This document shows, in pieces, positions 15,902 to 25,850 of a DNA stretch of 44,623 nt; positions within the stretch are counted from its first letter, which is position 1, and each line of letters starts with the position of its first letter. The position numbers were made by a program, and so were the translations under genes. Origin of the DNA: Magnetospira sp. (GTDB lineage Bacteria > Pseudomonadota > Alphaproteobacteria > Rhodospirillales > Magnetospiraceae); NCBI GenBank assembly GCA_028282245.1, contig JANQIL010000097.1:1-44623 (forward strand), read 5' to 3'. Below the pieces are notes generated by a model that did no database searches, had not been told where the DNA came from, and saw only the letters and a list, made by a program, of their open reading frames with translations.

Positions 15902-16742
15902 CCGGCACCTCGCCGTCGTCCCCCACGCCGACCACGAACAACCCGGCCGTATCGGCCGCCCGGACCATCGCCGGACGGTCGACGACGAGGGTCGCGCCGG
16001 CTTCCAGCGCGATGCCGCGCAGGCCGGCGGCAACGGCCGCCGTCACGGTATCGGAACCGACCGCCGGCAGGTCGGCGCGCCGTTCCTGTTGCGGCTTGCG
16101 CATCTTCACCAGCACGCCGCCGGGACCCTCGCGACGCAAGGCGGCGCAACGGGCGAGCAGCCCGTCGGTGCCCTCCACCGCCTCGACGCCGAGCACGATC
16201 CCCTGCTGCACCACCGCCGCCTGCCCCACGTCGAGCCGCCCCAGTCCGGCCGCCACCTCGGCGCCACGCCGGATATCCTCGCGCGCCATGGCATCGGGCG
16301 CGTGGCGGCCAAGCACGCCGCGCGGCGCCAGCAGATCGGGCAGAAGATCGTCCACCCCGAGCACCCGGAACCCCTCCGCCTCCAGTTCGCCGACCACCGC
16401 GCGCAACAGGCCGTCGTCGCCCAGGGCCTTCAGCCCCACCTTGGCCAGGAAGCGGACGGCGCGCCGGTCGGGCAGCAGATCGAAAAGTCCCGGCCGGCGT
16501 ACCCCGCCGGCCATCACCAGGTCGACCACTCCGGCGGCATGCAGTCGCCGCAGACCCTCGCCGGCCGCGCCGAGGCGCACCCAGGCATGGTCCGAGCCCT
16601 CGACCACCGCCGGATCGGCCTGGTCGCGCAACGCCAGGACGAAACAAGGCCGGCCGGTGGCCCGGCAGGCCTCGATCACGCGCAACGGAAGATCGCCACG
16701 GCCGGCGATCAGGCCCAGGACCCCGGCGTCCTCACAGGTCAT
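15891..16742 (-). CDS. lpxI: UDP-2,3-diacylglucosamine pyrophosphatase LpxI
   Basis: LpxI (DUF1009) hydrolyses UDP-2,3-diacylglucosamine to lipid X and UMP; in most alphaproteobacteria it replaces LpxH. The 283-residue protein starts MTCEDAGVLGLIAGRGDLPL and has the conserved MAGGVRRP, DDGLLRAVV and AGLRGIALEAG blocks. The ATG at 16742 overlaps the end of lpxA; a start 9 codons earlier is less typical. Position between lpxA and lpxB is the usual one for this clade. Confidence 0.95.
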   Translation of the reverse strand: MTCEDAGVLGLIAGRGDLPLRVIEACRATGRPCFVLALRDQADPAVVEGSDHAWVRLGAAGEGLRRLHAAGVVDLVMAGGVRRPGLFDLLPDRRAVRFLAKVGLKALGDDGLLRAVVGELEAEGFRVLGVDDLLPDLLAPRGVLGRHAPDAMAREDIRRGAEVAAGLGRLDVGQAAVVQQGIVLGVEAVEGTDGLLARCAALRREGPGGVLVKMRKPQQERRADLPAVGSDTVTAAVAAGLRGIALEAGATLVVDRPAMVRAADTAGLFVVGVGDDGEVPDGV

Positions 16743-17532
16743 GCCCGTCGTCGGGAAGGCAGACGCCACGCGAGCTTTCGACCCGGATGAAATCGACGAT
16801 CTCGCGAACCGGCTCGTTGGTCTCGAATTCCTCCATCACGTCGGCCAGGCGTTCCGGCATGGTGCCCTCGCGCGCGAAGATCAGTCGATAGGCCTTGCGG
16901 ATGTCGTGAATGGTCTCGCGGCCGAAGTTGCGCCGCTTCAGGCCGATGATGTTGAGCCCCGACAGCCGCGCCCGGTCACCCATCACCGAGCCGTAGGGAA
17001 TCACGTCGCGCTCGACCCCGGACATGCCGCCGACCATCGCGTGGCGGCCGACGCGCACGAACTGATGGACCGCCGACAGCCCACCCAGAATGGCGAAGTT
17101 GCCGACCGTAACGTGGCCGCCGAGGGTGGCGTTGTTGGCCATGATGACCTGATCGCCGATCGCGCAATCGTGGGCCACGTGGGCGCCGACCATGAACAGG
17201 CAGCCATCTCCGATCCGGGTCAGCATGCCCCCACCCTCGGTGCCCGGATTCATGGTGACGTGCTCGCGAATGGTGTTGCCGGCACCGATCTCCAGGCGCG
17301 ACGGCTCGCCACGGTATTTGAGATCCTGCGGCGGATGGCCAATGGACGCGAAGGGAAAGATCCGGGTTCCGGCGCCGACGCGGGTGCGCCCCGCGATCAC
17401 CGCATGGGAGACCACCTCCACGCCGTCGCCCAGTTCCACGTCGCCGCCGACCGTGCAGAACGGCCCGATCCGTACTCCCGTCCCAAGCTCGGCCCGCGAC
17501 TCGACGATCGCCGTCGGGTGGATGTCGGTCAT
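16732..17532 (-). CDS. lpxA: UDP-N-acetylglucosamine acyltransferase
   Basis: LpxA adds a 3-hydroxyacyl chain from acyl carrier protein to UDP-GlcNAc, the first step of lipid A synthesis. The 266-residue protein is a left-handed hexapeptide-repeat helix (HPTAIVESRAELGTGVRIGP and so on), with the catalytic His at about 121 in GAHVAHDCAIGD and the HQFVRVGRHAMVGG block, followed by a helical C-terminal domain. It overlaps fabZ by 4 bases (ATGA). Confidence 0.97.
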   Translation of the reverse strand: MTDIHPTAIVESRAELGTGVRIGPFCTVGGDVELGDGVEVVSHAVIAGRTRVGAGTRIFPFASIGHPPQDLKYRGEPSRLEIGAGNTIREHVTMNPGTEGGGMLTRIGDGCLFMVGAHVAHDCAIGDQVIMANNATLGGHVTVGNFAILGGLSAVHQFVRVGRHAMVGGMSGVERDVIPYGSVMGDRARLSGLNIIGLKRRNFGRETIHDIRKAYRLIFAREGTMPERLADVMEEFETNEPVREIVDFIRVESSRGVCLPDDGHDL

Positions 17533-18002
17533 GCCTTGTCCCGGATCATCGCCGCGAACACGGCCTCCGCGACCACCGTTTCGTCGACCCGGGCGACGCC
17601 CTTGAACTTCCAGACATTGCCACGGCTGTGCTGGCGGGACACATGGACCAGGACCTGGTCCCCGGGCTCCACCGGACGCCGAAACCGGGCATTGTCGACC
17701 GACATGAAATAAACCAGCTTGCCCTCGGCGTCGGCCCCCAGGGTATCAACCACCAGAACCGCTGCGGTCTGGGCCATGCTTTCGATGATCAGGACGCCGG
17801 GCATCACGGGCTTGGCCGGGAAGTGGCCCTGGAAGAACGGCTCGTCGACGGTCACGTTCTTGACGCCGGTGGCTTCCTGCCCCGGCACCACATTGATCAG
17901 GCGATCGACAAGCAGAAACGGATAGCGGTGCGGAATCATCTCGATGATCCGCCCGATCGGAATGGTTTTTGTGGGCTGTTGCACGGTGTTCCCCGCGTCC
18001 AT
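17529..18002 (-). CDS. fabZ: 3-hydroxyacyl-ACP dehydratase FabZ
   Basis: FabZ dehydrates 3-hydroxyacyl-ACP in fatty acid elongation and competes with LpxA for substrate. The 157-residue hotdog-fold protein has PHRYPFLLVDR and the active-site block HFPAKPVMPGVLIIESMAQ with the catalytic His and Glu. It lies 3 bases after lpxD, in the standard lpxD-fabZ-lpxA order. Confidence 0.97.
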   Translation of the reverse strand: MDAGNTVQQPTKTIPIGRIIEMIPHRYPFLLVDRLINVVPGQEATGVKNVTVDEPFFQGHFPAKPVMPGVLIIESMAQTAAVLVVDTLGADAEGKLVYFMSVDNARFRRPVEPGDQVLVHVSRQHSRGNVWKFKGVARVDETVVAEAVFAAMIRDKA

Positions 18003-18005
18003 GGC

Positions 18006-19031
18006 TTACTGGTCTCCCTTCTTTTTCGCCAGTCTAGACAACACCGCGATCTGCCGCCAGAACTCCTTGACCGGCAGCGCCGGGCTCCCGATCACCGTCT
18101 GTCCGGCCGGAATATCCCGAAACACCCCGGACTGGGCGGCAACCCGCGCGCCGTCGCCGATGCTCAGGTGCCCGGCCATCCCCGACTGGCCACCGAACAG
18201 CACCATGTCACCCGCCTTGGTGCTGCCGGACAGGCCGGTCTGCGCGACCACCACGCAGCCTCGGCCGAGTTGCACGTTATGGCCGATTTGGACCAAATTG
18301 TCGATTTTCGTTCCGGACCCGATCACCGTGTCCGGCCCGGCCCCCCGGTCGATGGTGGCGTTGGCGCCGATCTCGACATCGTCGCCGACGATCACCCGGC
18401 CCAACTGCGGCACCTTGAGATGGCCCGCCGGGCCGAGCGCGAAGCCGAAACCGTCCTGCCCGATGCGCGCGCCCGGATGGATCGTCACCCGGTCACCGAT
18501 CAGGCAGTATTGAAGGGTGCAATGGGAACCGACATGGACATCCTCGCCGATCGTCACCCCGTCGCCAATCACCGTGTAGGCGCCGATGTGGGATCGCGCG
18601 CCAACCGTCACCCGCGCGCCGACGATCGCCCCCGGCTCGATCCGGCAGTCCGCTCCGACGCTCGCCGAGGGATCGATCCGCGCCAGGGCGTCGATTCCGG
18701 CGGGCGGGCGCGGCGCCGGGTGGAAGGCGACGGCGATGGCAGCGAAGGCGCGGTAGGGATCCTCGGTGAGCATCAGCGCCATGCCCTCCGGCGCGCCCGC
18801 CGCGTGCGCCGGCCGGACCACGCAGGCGCCGGCCCGGCTGTCCCGGAACTCGGCGCGGTACTTGAGGTTGTCGAGAAACGAGATGTGATCGAGTTCGGCC
18901 CGATCCAGCGGCGCCACCCCGGCGAACAGCCGCTCGGGCGACGCTCCGTCGCCCAACGCGGTATCGCTCAGGGCCGCCAGATCGCCCAGCGAAAATGGCC
19001 CGACGGTGGCGAAAAACCTGGAATCCGGCAT
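18006..19031 (-). CDS. lpxD: UDP-3-O-(3-hydroxyacyl)glucosamine N-acyltransferase
   Basis: LpxD adds the second 3-hydroxyacyl chain, on the 2-amino group. The 341-residue protein has an N-terminal uridine-binding domain (DHISFLDNLKYRAEFRDSRA) and then hexapeptide repeats with LVQIGHNVQLGRGCVVVAQ, which carries the catalytic His, and GGQSGMAGHLSIGDGA. It follows ompH by 3 bases. Confidence 0.97.
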   Translation of the reverse strand: MPDSRFFATVGPFSLGDLAALSDTALGDGASPERLFAGVAPLDRAELDHISFLDNLKYRAEFRDSRAGACVVRPAHAAGAPEGMALMLTEDPYRAFAAIAVAFHPAPRPPAGIDALARIDPSASVGADCRIEPGAIVGARVTVGARSHIGAYTVIGDGVTIGEDVHVGSHCTLQYCLIGDRVTIHPGARIGQDGFGFALGPAGHLKVPQLGRVIVGDDVEIGANATIDRGAGPDTVIGSGTKIDNLVQIGHNVQLGRGCVVVAQTGLSGSTKAGDMVLFGGQSGMAGHLSIGDGARVAAQSGVFRDIPAGQTVIGSPALPVKEFWRQIAVLSRLAKKKGDQ

Positions 19032-19034
19032 CGC

Positions 19035-19619
19035 CTACTGCCCGGCCGGCCACTCGACCCGAACTTGAACCTTTGGCAGAACCTCGTCCAGCCGGGCCAA
19101 GACCTCGGGCGCGAGATCAAGCGATTCCGGGGCCACCACCACCTCGCGGCGGCGCAGCAGCAGGGTGATCCCGTGTTTCTTGGCGATTTCGGCAACCACC
19201 TCGCCAAGCGCGTTCTGAAACGTCTGGACCGCGTCCTTGTCGGCCCTGGCGATGGCCACCCGCTTGGCCTGCACGCGGCGTTGCGCGGCGACCATCCGAT
19301 CGTTGAATTCCTGGCGCTTCTGCTCGTAGACCTCGGGTGACAGCAAGCTGCGCTGGCGGGCCAGTTCCATGTTGGCCTGACGCAGTTTCTCCTCCTCGTC
19401 CCGCGTCTCGGTCAGAATCTTCTGGCGCAATTCCTCCAGTTGCCGCCCGATATCGGCTCGTGCCTTGGCCTGATTGTAGATGCGCTCCATGTCGATGACC
19501 GCGAACTTGAGCTGGATACCCGGGCGACCGGGAGCGGCCTCCTGGGCCCGGGCCGGCACATCGACCGATAACGCGGCGATCACGGCAAGCAACGGGAGGG
19601 CGAAGGGCGATAATCTCAT
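19035..19619 (-). CDS. ompH: Periplasmic chaperone OmpH/Skp
   Basis: Skp-like chaperones hold unfolded outer-membrane proteins in the periplasm on the way to BamA. The 194-residue protein has a signal peptide ending near ARAQ (residue 26), the family opening LKFAVIDMERIYNQAKARAD and a long charged coiled coil (about 60-150). It sits directly between bamA and lpxD, as in most proteobacteria. Confidence 0.93.
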   Translation of the reverse strand: MRLSPFALPLLAVIAALSVDVPARAQEAAPGRPGIQLKFAVIDMERIYNQAKARADIGRQLEELRQKILTETRDEEEKLRQANMELARQRSLLSPEVYEQKRQEFNDRMVAAQRRVQAKRVAIARADKDAVQTFQNALGEVVAEIAKKHGITLLLRRREVVVAPESLDLAPEVLARLDEVLPKVQVRVEWPAGQ

Positions 19620-19622
19620 GAA

Positions 19623-21923
19623 TCAAAACCTCGTGCCGAAATTGACTCGCATGGTTTCCTCGATATCGAAGCTTTCCTTGAGGACCGGGACCCCGAAATC
19701 CACGCCGATCGGCCCGACTGGCGATTCCCAGCCGATGCCGGCGCCGATCGAGAGACGGAAGCCGCCGGTATCCTGAATCCCATCGCTCGACGGTTCGACC
19801 TGACCGAGGCTGCCGAAATCGCTGAACACCCGTCCGCTGATCCCGAACTCGTTGGGCAATCCGAACGGAAACCTCACCTGCACGCTTCCGGTGTACTTCC
19901 ACTGGCCGCCCAGGGCGTCCTCGGTCGCCCGATCGCGCGGCCCGATGCCGGACGCCGCGAAGCCGCGCAAATCCTGGCCGCCCACGTAGTAGCGATCAAC
20001 GATGTTCACGTCCTCGCCGAGCCCGTAGATATAGCCGGTTCTACCGGACAGCGAGAGAACCCATTCGTCGGCCAGCGGATAGAAGTATTCGCCGGTCAGG
20101 GTGTTGCGCAGATACCGACGGTCGCCGCCCAGGCCACCCAGATCGGTGGCGAGACGGACATAGTAGCCCTCGGTCGTGTTGAGGACGCTGTCGCGGCGGT
20201 CATAGAGCAGACCGTGCGAGAGCTCCGACAACAGGCTGTCGCCCTCCTGCTCCCGAACAAAGGTGGAGGCGCTGTCGTCCACGTTGTCGATCTTGGTCTG
20301 CTTGAGGGTATAGCGCCAGTTCTCGCTCAGGTGCTTGGTGATCGGATAGCCGGCCCTCAGCGCGCCGCCGGTGATCGTCTGGTCATGGGACTGCGTATCC
20401 TGCTGATCGGTCGACGTATGGAACAGGTCGAACCCGGCGGCGACCTCGCGACCCAGGAAATAGGGCTCGGTGAATGCCAGATCGATCTTGCTCTGGCGTT
20501 GCGCGATGGTGGTGGAGAGTCTCAGGTTCTGCCCGCGTCCGAGCAGGTTCGCCTCCTGAACCGAGATCTCGCCCAGGGCCCCGTTGGTGGTCGAGAACCC
20601 GGCCCCGAAGGACAGCGAGCCGGTCGCCCTCTCCTCCACGTCGACCTCGATCACCGTCTTGTCGGGCGCGCTGCCCGGCACCTGCTCCACCTCGACCTTT
20701 TCGAAAAAGCCCAAATCATTCAATTCCTTGCGGGAATCCCGCAGGCGCGCGACATTGAACGGATCGCCCTCGACCAGCCGGAACTCGCGGCGGATCACGC
20801 GATCCTCGGTGCGCACGTTTCCGGTCACGTCGATCCGCTCGACGAACGTTCGTGGTCCCCGATTGACCTCGAACGTCACGTCGATGGCACGCGCCGCGCG
20901 GTCGCGCTCCACCCGTGGACGCACATCGACGAAGGCAATCCCGAGCTCGCCCACTTCGTAGGTCAGGTCGGAGACCGTCTCCTCCACCTTGTCGGCGGCA
21001 TACCAGTCCCCGGACTCGATTTCCACCACGTCGGCGACCCGGGCCACGTCGAAGTTCTTCAGGTCGGATGTCAGTTCCACCTTGCCCAGCCGGTAACGCG
21101 GCCCCTCGTCGAGGGTGAAGGTGACGAAGAAGTCCTCGCGATCGGGAGTCATCTCGGCAACCGCAGAGAGGACCTGGAAATCGGCGAATCCCTCGTTGAT
21201 GTAGAAGCGCCGCAGCAGCTCGCTGTCGAAGGTCACCCGGTCGGGATCGTAGGTATCGTCGGCGGTCAGGAAACGCCACCAGCGGGTTTCCTTGGTCAGG
21301 ATCTCCTCGCGCAGCCGGGAATCGCTGTAGGCGCGGTTGCCCACGAAGCGGACGCGCTCGACCGACGTCGCCTTGCCCTCGTTGATCTCGAACACCAGAT
21401 CGACCCGGTTCTGGGGCAGTTGGATGACCTTGGGGTCGACCGTCGCCGCGAAGCGTCCGCGCCGTCGGTACAGGGTGAGGAGGCGCTGCACGTCGTTCTG
21501 AACCTTGGTTCGGGTATAAATGACGCGCGGCCTGAGGGTCACCTCGCTCTCAAGATCCTTGTCCTCGATTCGCCGATTCCCCTCGAACGCGATCCGGTTG
21601 ATGACCGGATTTTCGACCACCCGAACCACCAGGGCGTTCCCGCGCCGCCCCATTGCCACGTCGGCGAACAGACCGGTGGCGAACAGCTTTTTCAGGGAAC
21701 GATCGATACGCACCTGATCGAAGGGATCGCCGCGCCGCACCAGCAGGTAGGAGCGCACGGTCTCCTCCTCGATGCGTTGCGCGCCCTCGACGACGATATC
21801 CGAGATCATCCCGGACGCCTGGGCAAGCAACGGACGTTCGGCGGCCAACAGAACCAGCGCGGCGACCACGAAAACGGCAATCGGCCGGAACAACACGCGC
21901 CTCCCCTTCACGCCGGACACCAC
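19623..21923 (-). CDS. bamA: Outer-membrane assembly factor BamA
   Basis: BamA is the central Omp85 subunit that inserts beta-barrel proteins into the outer membrane. The 766-residue protein has a hydrophobic signal segment (about 12-33), five POTRA repeats (first: ISDIVVEGAQRIEEETVRSY) to about residue 430, and a 16-strand barrel with the conserved YYVGGQDLRGF block and a C-terminal Phe (MRVNFGTRF), the outer-membrane insertion signal. Encoded just after rseP with a 6-base gap. Confidence 0.97.
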   Translation of the reverse strand: MVSGVKGRRVLFRPIAVFVVAALVLLAAERPLLAQASGMISDIVVEGAQRIEEETVRSYLLVRRGDPFDQVRIDRSLKKLFATGLFADVAMGRRGNALVVRVVENPVINRIAFEGNRRIEDKDLESEVTLRPRVIYTRTKVQNDVQRLLTLYRRRGRFAATVDPKVIQLPQNRVDLVFEINEGKATSVERVRFVGNRAYSDSRLREEILTKETRWWRFLTADDTYDPDRVTFDSELLRRFYINEGFADFQVLSAVAEMTPDREDFFVTFTLDEGPRYRLGKVELTSDLKNFDVARVADVVEIESGDWYAADKVEETVSDLTYEVGELGIAFVDVRPRVERDRAARAIDVTFEVNRGPRTFVERIDVTGNVRTEDRVIRREFRLVEGDPFNVARLRDSRKELNDLGFFEKVEVEQVPGSAPDKTVIEVDVEERATGSLSFGAGFSTTNGALGEISVQEANLLGRGQNLRLSTTIAQRQSKIDLAFTEPYFLGREVAAGFDLFHTSTDQQDTQSHDQTITGGALRAGYPITKHLSENWRYTLKQTKIDNVDDSASTFVREQEGDSLLSELSHGLLYDRRDSVLNTTEGYYVRLATDLGGLGGDRRYLRNTLTGEYFYPLADEWVLSLSGRTGYIYGLGEDVNIVDRYYVGGQDLRGFAASGIGPRDRATEDALGGQWKYTGSVQVRFPFGLPNEFGISGRVFSDFGSLGQVEPSSDGIQDTGGFRLSIGAGIGWESPVGPIGVDFGVPVLKESFDIEETMRVNFGTRF

Positions 21924-21929
21924 CTTGGA

Positions 21930-23057
21930 TCAGGAGGCCAAGTCCTTGAAGAACTGGACGACCTGCAAGTTCACCAAATCGTTCCAGGTGGCGAAAACCA
22001 TTAAAGCCAATACCAGAACCAAGCCGAAACGGAAACCGTATTCTTGGGCCCGCTCGCCCAGCGGCTTGCCGCGCACGGCCTCGATCGCGTAGTAGACCAA
22101 GTGCCCACCATCCAGCATCGGGATTGGGAAAAGGTTAATCAGGCCCAGATTGAGAGACAGCGCGGCAAGCAGGAACAACAGCTTGTCGAACCCGACCTGC
22201 GCGATGTCGCCCATCAACTTGGCGATCATCAGCGGCCCCCCGAGGCCCTCGGTGCCTCGGTTCCCGGTCAACATGTCGCCGACGAAAACCAGGATCTGCC
22301 ACGTCATGTCGGCCGTCTTGACGACCGCGACCCCCATCGCCTCCAGAACCCCGTATCGCTCGGTCTCGATCTGCGACGGATCGGGCCTCACGCCCAGCAG
22401 GCCGCGCCGCTCGGCGCCCTCGCCGGTGGCCCGTGGGGTGGCCGCCAGGGTCATCGTCTCGGTGCCGCGCTGGAGCGTGAAGACAAGCGGGGTATCGGGA
22501 TTGGATTCCACGATCTCCTTCAGGTCGACGAACCAGTGGACCGGCTTGTCGCCGATCGCCACCACCCGGTCGCCGGCCTGGAACCCGGCCGCCGCGGCGG
22601 CACCGCCGTCGATGACCTCGCCGACCCCGGCCAGCGGACGGTCCTGTCCGACCACGCTGAACAGACCGGCCAGCAGAACGATGGTGAACAGGAAGTTGGC
22701 GGCCGGTCCGGCGAACACCACGGCGGCCCGCCGGCCGAGCGACTTGTGATGGAACGCGTCGTTCCTTTCCGCCTCGGTGAGCGGCCGTTCGTTGCCGTTT
22801 TCGTCCAGCGTCGTGCCGCCGCCCTCGCCAAACATCTTGACGTAGCCGCCGAGCGGAATGGCGCTGAATTTCCAGCGCGTGCCGTGGCGGTCGTTAATGC
22901 CGTAGAGCTCCGGTCCGAAGCCGATGGAAAACACCTCGATCCGCACGCCGGCCCAGCGGGCGACGCTGTAGTGGCCGAACTCGTGCACGAAGACCAGCAC
23001 CGACAGGCCGACGATGAACGTCAGCGGATACTGAACCAGCAGATCGAGCAATTCCAT
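21930..23057 (-). CDS. rseP: Site-2 protease RseP
   Basis: RseP is an intramembrane zinc protease that cuts anti-sigma factors during envelope stress. The 375-residue protein has the zinc motif HEFGH at 25-29 in its first membrane segment, a PDZ domain (about 125-200: GAAAAAGFQAGDRVVAIGD), and NLFPIPMLDGGHLVYY near the last membrane segments, which gives the third zinc ligand. Only one PDZ domain is evident, as in many alphaproteobacteria. Confidence 0.96.
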   Translation of the reverse strand: MELLDLLVQYPLTFIVGLSVLVFVHEFGHYSVARWAGVRIEVFSIGFGPELYGINDRHGTRWKFSAIPLGGYVKMFGEGGGTTLDENGNERPLTEAERNDAFHHKSLGRRAAVVFAGPAANFLFTIVLLAGLFSVVGQDRPLAGVGEVIDGGAAAAAGFQAGDRVVAIGDKPVHWFVDLKEIVESNPDTPLVFTLQRGTETMTLAATPRATGEGAERRGLLGVRPDPSQIETERYGVLEAMGVAVVKTADMTWQILVFVGDMLTGNRGTEGLGGPLMIAKLMGDIAQVGFDKLLFLLAALSLNLGLINLFPIPMLDGGHLVYYAIEAVRGKPLGERAQEYGFRFGLVLVLALMVFATWNDLVNLQVVQFFKDLAS

Positions 23058-23076
23058 GGCTCGGCTTTCCTCTTCT

Positions 23077-24267
23077 TCATTGGGCCGCGGCGGCGGTCAT
23101 GCGCTCGGCCGCCCGGCGCCGCGCCCAGGCGTCCATTTCCAGGATTTCGTCCAAGGTGGTGATTGTGCCCCCCGGCGCCGCTTCCATGGTGTCCTCCACG
23201 ACCCGGGCGATGTCCAGAAACCCGATCCGCCGGTCGAGGAACCCGGCCACGGCGACCTCGTTGGAGGCATTAAGGACAGTGGGGATCGCGCCGCCGCCTT
23301 GCAAGGCCTCGCGGGCCAGCCGCAGGGCCGGGAAACGGACCGGATCCGGCGCCTCGAAGGTCAGCCGGGCAATTCGCGCCAGATCCAGTTTCTCGACCGG
23401 GGCCGGCATGCGATCGGGCCACGCGAGGCTGTAGGCGATCGGCGTTCGCATGTCGGGCGATCCCAACTGCGCCAGCACGCTGCCATCCTGATAGGCGACC
23501 ATGCTGTGGATCACCGACTGGGGATGCACGATCACCTCGATCGCCGATTCCGACACCGGGAACAGGTGCGAGGCCTCGATCATCTCCAGCCCCTTGTTCA
23601 TCATGGTCGCCGAATCGACGGAAATCTTGGCGCCCATGCTCCAGTTGGGGTGCGCCACCGCCTGGTCCGGAGTGGCCGCCTCCATGAACCCCATGTCCTT
23701 GTCGCGAAACGGCCCTCCGGAGGCCGTAAGAATGATCTTCTCGACCCGTTGCGGGCGCGCGAAGTCGAACACCTGGAAAATCGCGTTGTGCTCGGAATCC
23801 ACCGGCAGCAGGGTCGCGCCGCACCTGGCCACCTCGGCCATGACGATGTCGCCGGCGCAGACCAGCGTCTCCTTGTTGGCCAGGGCGACCACGGCGCCGC
23901 TCCGCACGGCGCGCAGGGTCGGCGCCAGGCCGGCCGCGCCGACGATCGCCGACATCACCCAGTCGACCGGACGCTCGGCCGCCTCGGCCACCGCGTCCGG
24001 ACCGGCCGCCGCCTCGACGCCGCTGCCCGACAACGCGGCCCTGAGATCGCCGTAGCGGTCGGGATCGGCGACCACCGCCATCCGGGCCCCGACCCGGCGC
24101 GCCTGTTCCGCCAATTGCGCCGCGTTGTGGTTTGCGGTCAGCACCTCGACCCGATACGCCGCCGGATCCCGCTCCAGCAGGTCGAGCGTGTTGCGGCCGA
24201 TCGATCCGGTCGAGCCGAAGATACTGATCGCGCGCCGCCCCTCGCCCTTCAGTTCGCGGTCAGCCAT
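23077..24267 (-). CDS. dxr: 1-deoxy-D-xylulose 5-phosphate reductoisomerase
   Basis: Dxr makes 2-C-methylerythritol 4-phosphate, the committed step of the non-mevalonate isoprenoid pathway. The 396-residue protein has the NADPH loop [26 protein letters not shown], the metal-binding [19 protein letters not shown], and [20 protein letters not shown] blocks. The ATG at 24267 gives the family length; the frame upstream runs into cdsA. It overlaps the cdsA end by 19 bases. Confidence 0.96.
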   Translation of the reverse strand: MADRELKGEGRRAISIFGSTGSIGRNTLDLLERDPAAYRVEVLTANHNAAQLAEQARRVGARMAVVADPDRYGDLRAALSGSGVEAAAGPDAVAEAAERPVDWVMSAIVGAAGLAPTLRAVRSGAVVALANKETLVCAGDIVMAEVARCGATLLPVDSEHNAIFQVFDFARPQRVEKIILTASGGPFRDKDMGFMEAATPDQAVAHPNWSMGAKISVDSATMMNKGLEMIEASHLFPVSESAIEVIVHPQSVIHSMVAYQDGSVLAQLGSPDMRTPIAYSLAWPDRMPAPVEKLDLARIARLTFEAPDPVRFPALRLAREALQGGGAIPTVLNASNEVAVAGFLDRRIGFLDIARVVEDTMEAAPGGTITTLDEILEMDAWARRRAAERMTAAAAQ

Positions 24268-25103
24268 CCGTCGAATCCTCCCATGATCACCAACATCAAG
24301 GCCAACGCCGTCGCCGCGGCGAGCAGCCCGTCCACGCGGTCGAGCAGCCCCCCGTGCCCAGGGATCAGTGATCCGCTGTCCTTCACCCGGAACCGCCGCT
24401 TCACATAAGATTCGAACAGATCGCCGCCCTGCGCAACCACCGCGAGGCACATCGCGAGCCACGTCAACAGGCCGGTCGGACCAAGGTCGGACGTCAGGTC
24501 CGCCGCCAGCCCGACGGCCCCGGCGCAGATCATTCCGCCGATCAGCCCGGCCCATGTCTTGTTGGGGCTGATCCTTGGCGCCAGCCTGGGGCCGCCGATC
24601 AGGCGCCCCGCCACGTAGGCCCCGGTATCGGTCGCCCAAACCACGCCGAGCAGCCAAAGCACCGTCCAGGCGCCCCACGCCGGATCGCTCCTCAGCCACA
24701 GGAACGCGGCCAGCGGCACTCCCAGATAGAACACGCCGGCCGAGGGCCACAGGGCCGGACGGTCCATGGCGAGGGAGAGCCCGATGACCATCATGGCACC
24801 GCCCGCGAACAGCATCGGCAGCCATTGGAACTGGCCCAGAAGCGTCGTCGCCAGGGTGCCCAGCAAGGCCAGGATCAGCGGCAGGGACCCCAAGCCGCCG
24901 GCCCCGAGGGTCGAAAGCCGCCACCACTCATAACCAAGAATCACTGCGCAGAGCACCACCAGGGCCTCGAAGAACGGCGCTCCCAGCGCCGTCGCGGCCA
25001 CCACCGGCGGCGCCAGAACCAGAGCCGACGCGATGCGCGTCCAGGCGCTTCGCGGAGGTGTTTCGCCGGTCACCGTGCCGCCGGCCGGGTCGGACATGGC
25101 CAT
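24249..25103 (-). CDS. cdsA: Phosphatidate cytidylyltransferase
   Basis: CdsA makes CDP-diacylglycerol from phosphatidic acid and CTP, the branch point of phospholipid synthesis. The 284-residue protein has about seven or eight membrane segments and the family signature spread over [20 protein letters not shown] and GLLDRVDGL near the C-terminus, plus [15 protein letters not shown]. The start could be the ATG at 25103 or the one at 25097. Confidence 0.95.
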   Translation of the reverse strand: MAMSDPAGGTVTGETPPRSAWTRIASALVLAPPVVAATALGAPFFEALVVLCAVILGYEWWRLSTLGAGGLGSLPLILALLGTLATTLLGQFQWLPMLFAGGAMMVIGLSLAMDRPALWPSAGVFYLGVPLAAFLWLRSDPAWGAWTVLWLLGVVWATDTGAYVAGRLIGGPRLAPRISPNKTWAGLIGGMICAGAVGLAADLTSDLGPTGLLTWLAMCLAVVAQGGDLFESYVKRRFRVKDSGSLIPGHGGLLDRVDGLLAAATALALMLVIMGGFDGWLTAN

Positions 25104-25113
25104 CGTTCGGCGC

Positions 25114-25848
25114 TCAAACGCCGACCGCGCCGAAGCGGCGTTCGCGTCCACGGAACTCGGACACCGCCCGCTCCAGGTCGCGGCCGCCGAAATCCGGCCA
25201 GAAGGTGTCGAAAAAGACGAACTCCGTGTAGGCCATTTCCCACAACAGGAAATTGCTGACACGCTGCTCTCCGCCGGTGCGGATCAGCAGATCCGGCGGC
25301 GGCAGGTCCGCCGTCTCCAGGGCGCCTCCGAAGCTGTCCGGATCGATGGCGCGCGGATCAAGGAGGCCGGCCGCCACCTGCTCGGCCATCCGTCGGGCCG
25401 CCGCGGCAATCGCGGCGCGGCCACCGTAGTTGAGCGCCATCACCATGGTCAGGCCGGTATTGTCGCGGGTTTCGGTTTCCACGTTGTCGATCAGGTCCAC
25501 GATGTCGGAGGACAACGCGGCGCGATCGCCGATCACCCGCAGGCGCACGTTGTTCTGATTCAACCTTTCAGCCTCGCTGCGCAGGTGGAACCGCAGCAGC
25601 CCCATCAGGTCGCGCACCTCGGCGGGCGGGCGTCGCCAGTTCTCGGACGAAAAGCTGTACAGGGTGAGGTGCGAAATCCCCAGCTCCGGCGCCGTCTCGA
25701 CCACCTGGCGCAGAGCCTCCACCCCCTTGCGGTGTCCGGCCCCGCGCGGCAGGCCGCGCGCCCTGGCCCAGCGTCCGTTGCCATCCATGATGATGGCGAC
25801 GTGCAGATGCGCCTGCGCCTCGATACTGATTTTGGACGCCGTTTCCAT
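25114..25848 (-). CDS. uppS: Undecaprenyl diphosphate synthase (isoprenyl transferase)
   Basis: UppS condenses isopentenyl diphosphate units to the C55 carrier lipid used for peptidoglycan and LPS O-antigen. The 244-residue cis-prenyltransferase has HVAIIMDGNGRWARARGLPR with the catalytic Asp, GHRKGVEALR, LTLYSFSSENWRRP, NYGGRAAI and LLIRTGGEQRVSNFLLWEMA. It overlaps neither neighbour and follows frr by 2 bases. Confidence 0.97.
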   Translation of the reverse strand: METASKISIEAQAHLHVAIIMDGNGRWARARGLPRGAGHRKGVEALRQVVETAPELGISHLTLYSFSSENWRRPPAEVRDLMGLLRFHLRSEAERLNQNNVRLRVIGDRAALSSDIVDLIDNVETETRDNTGLTMVMALNYGGRAAIAAAARRMAEQVAAGLLDPRAIDPDSFGGALETADLPPPDLLIRTGGEQRVSNFLLWEMAYTEFVFFDTFWPDFGGRDLERAVSEFRGRERRFGAVGV

Positions 25849-25850
25849 GG

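Noticed and set aside
15119-19340. Long plus-strand ORFs opposite the lpx genes
   Set aside because: They are shadows of high-GC genes on the minus strand, rich in Arg, Pro and His, with no domain signatures.
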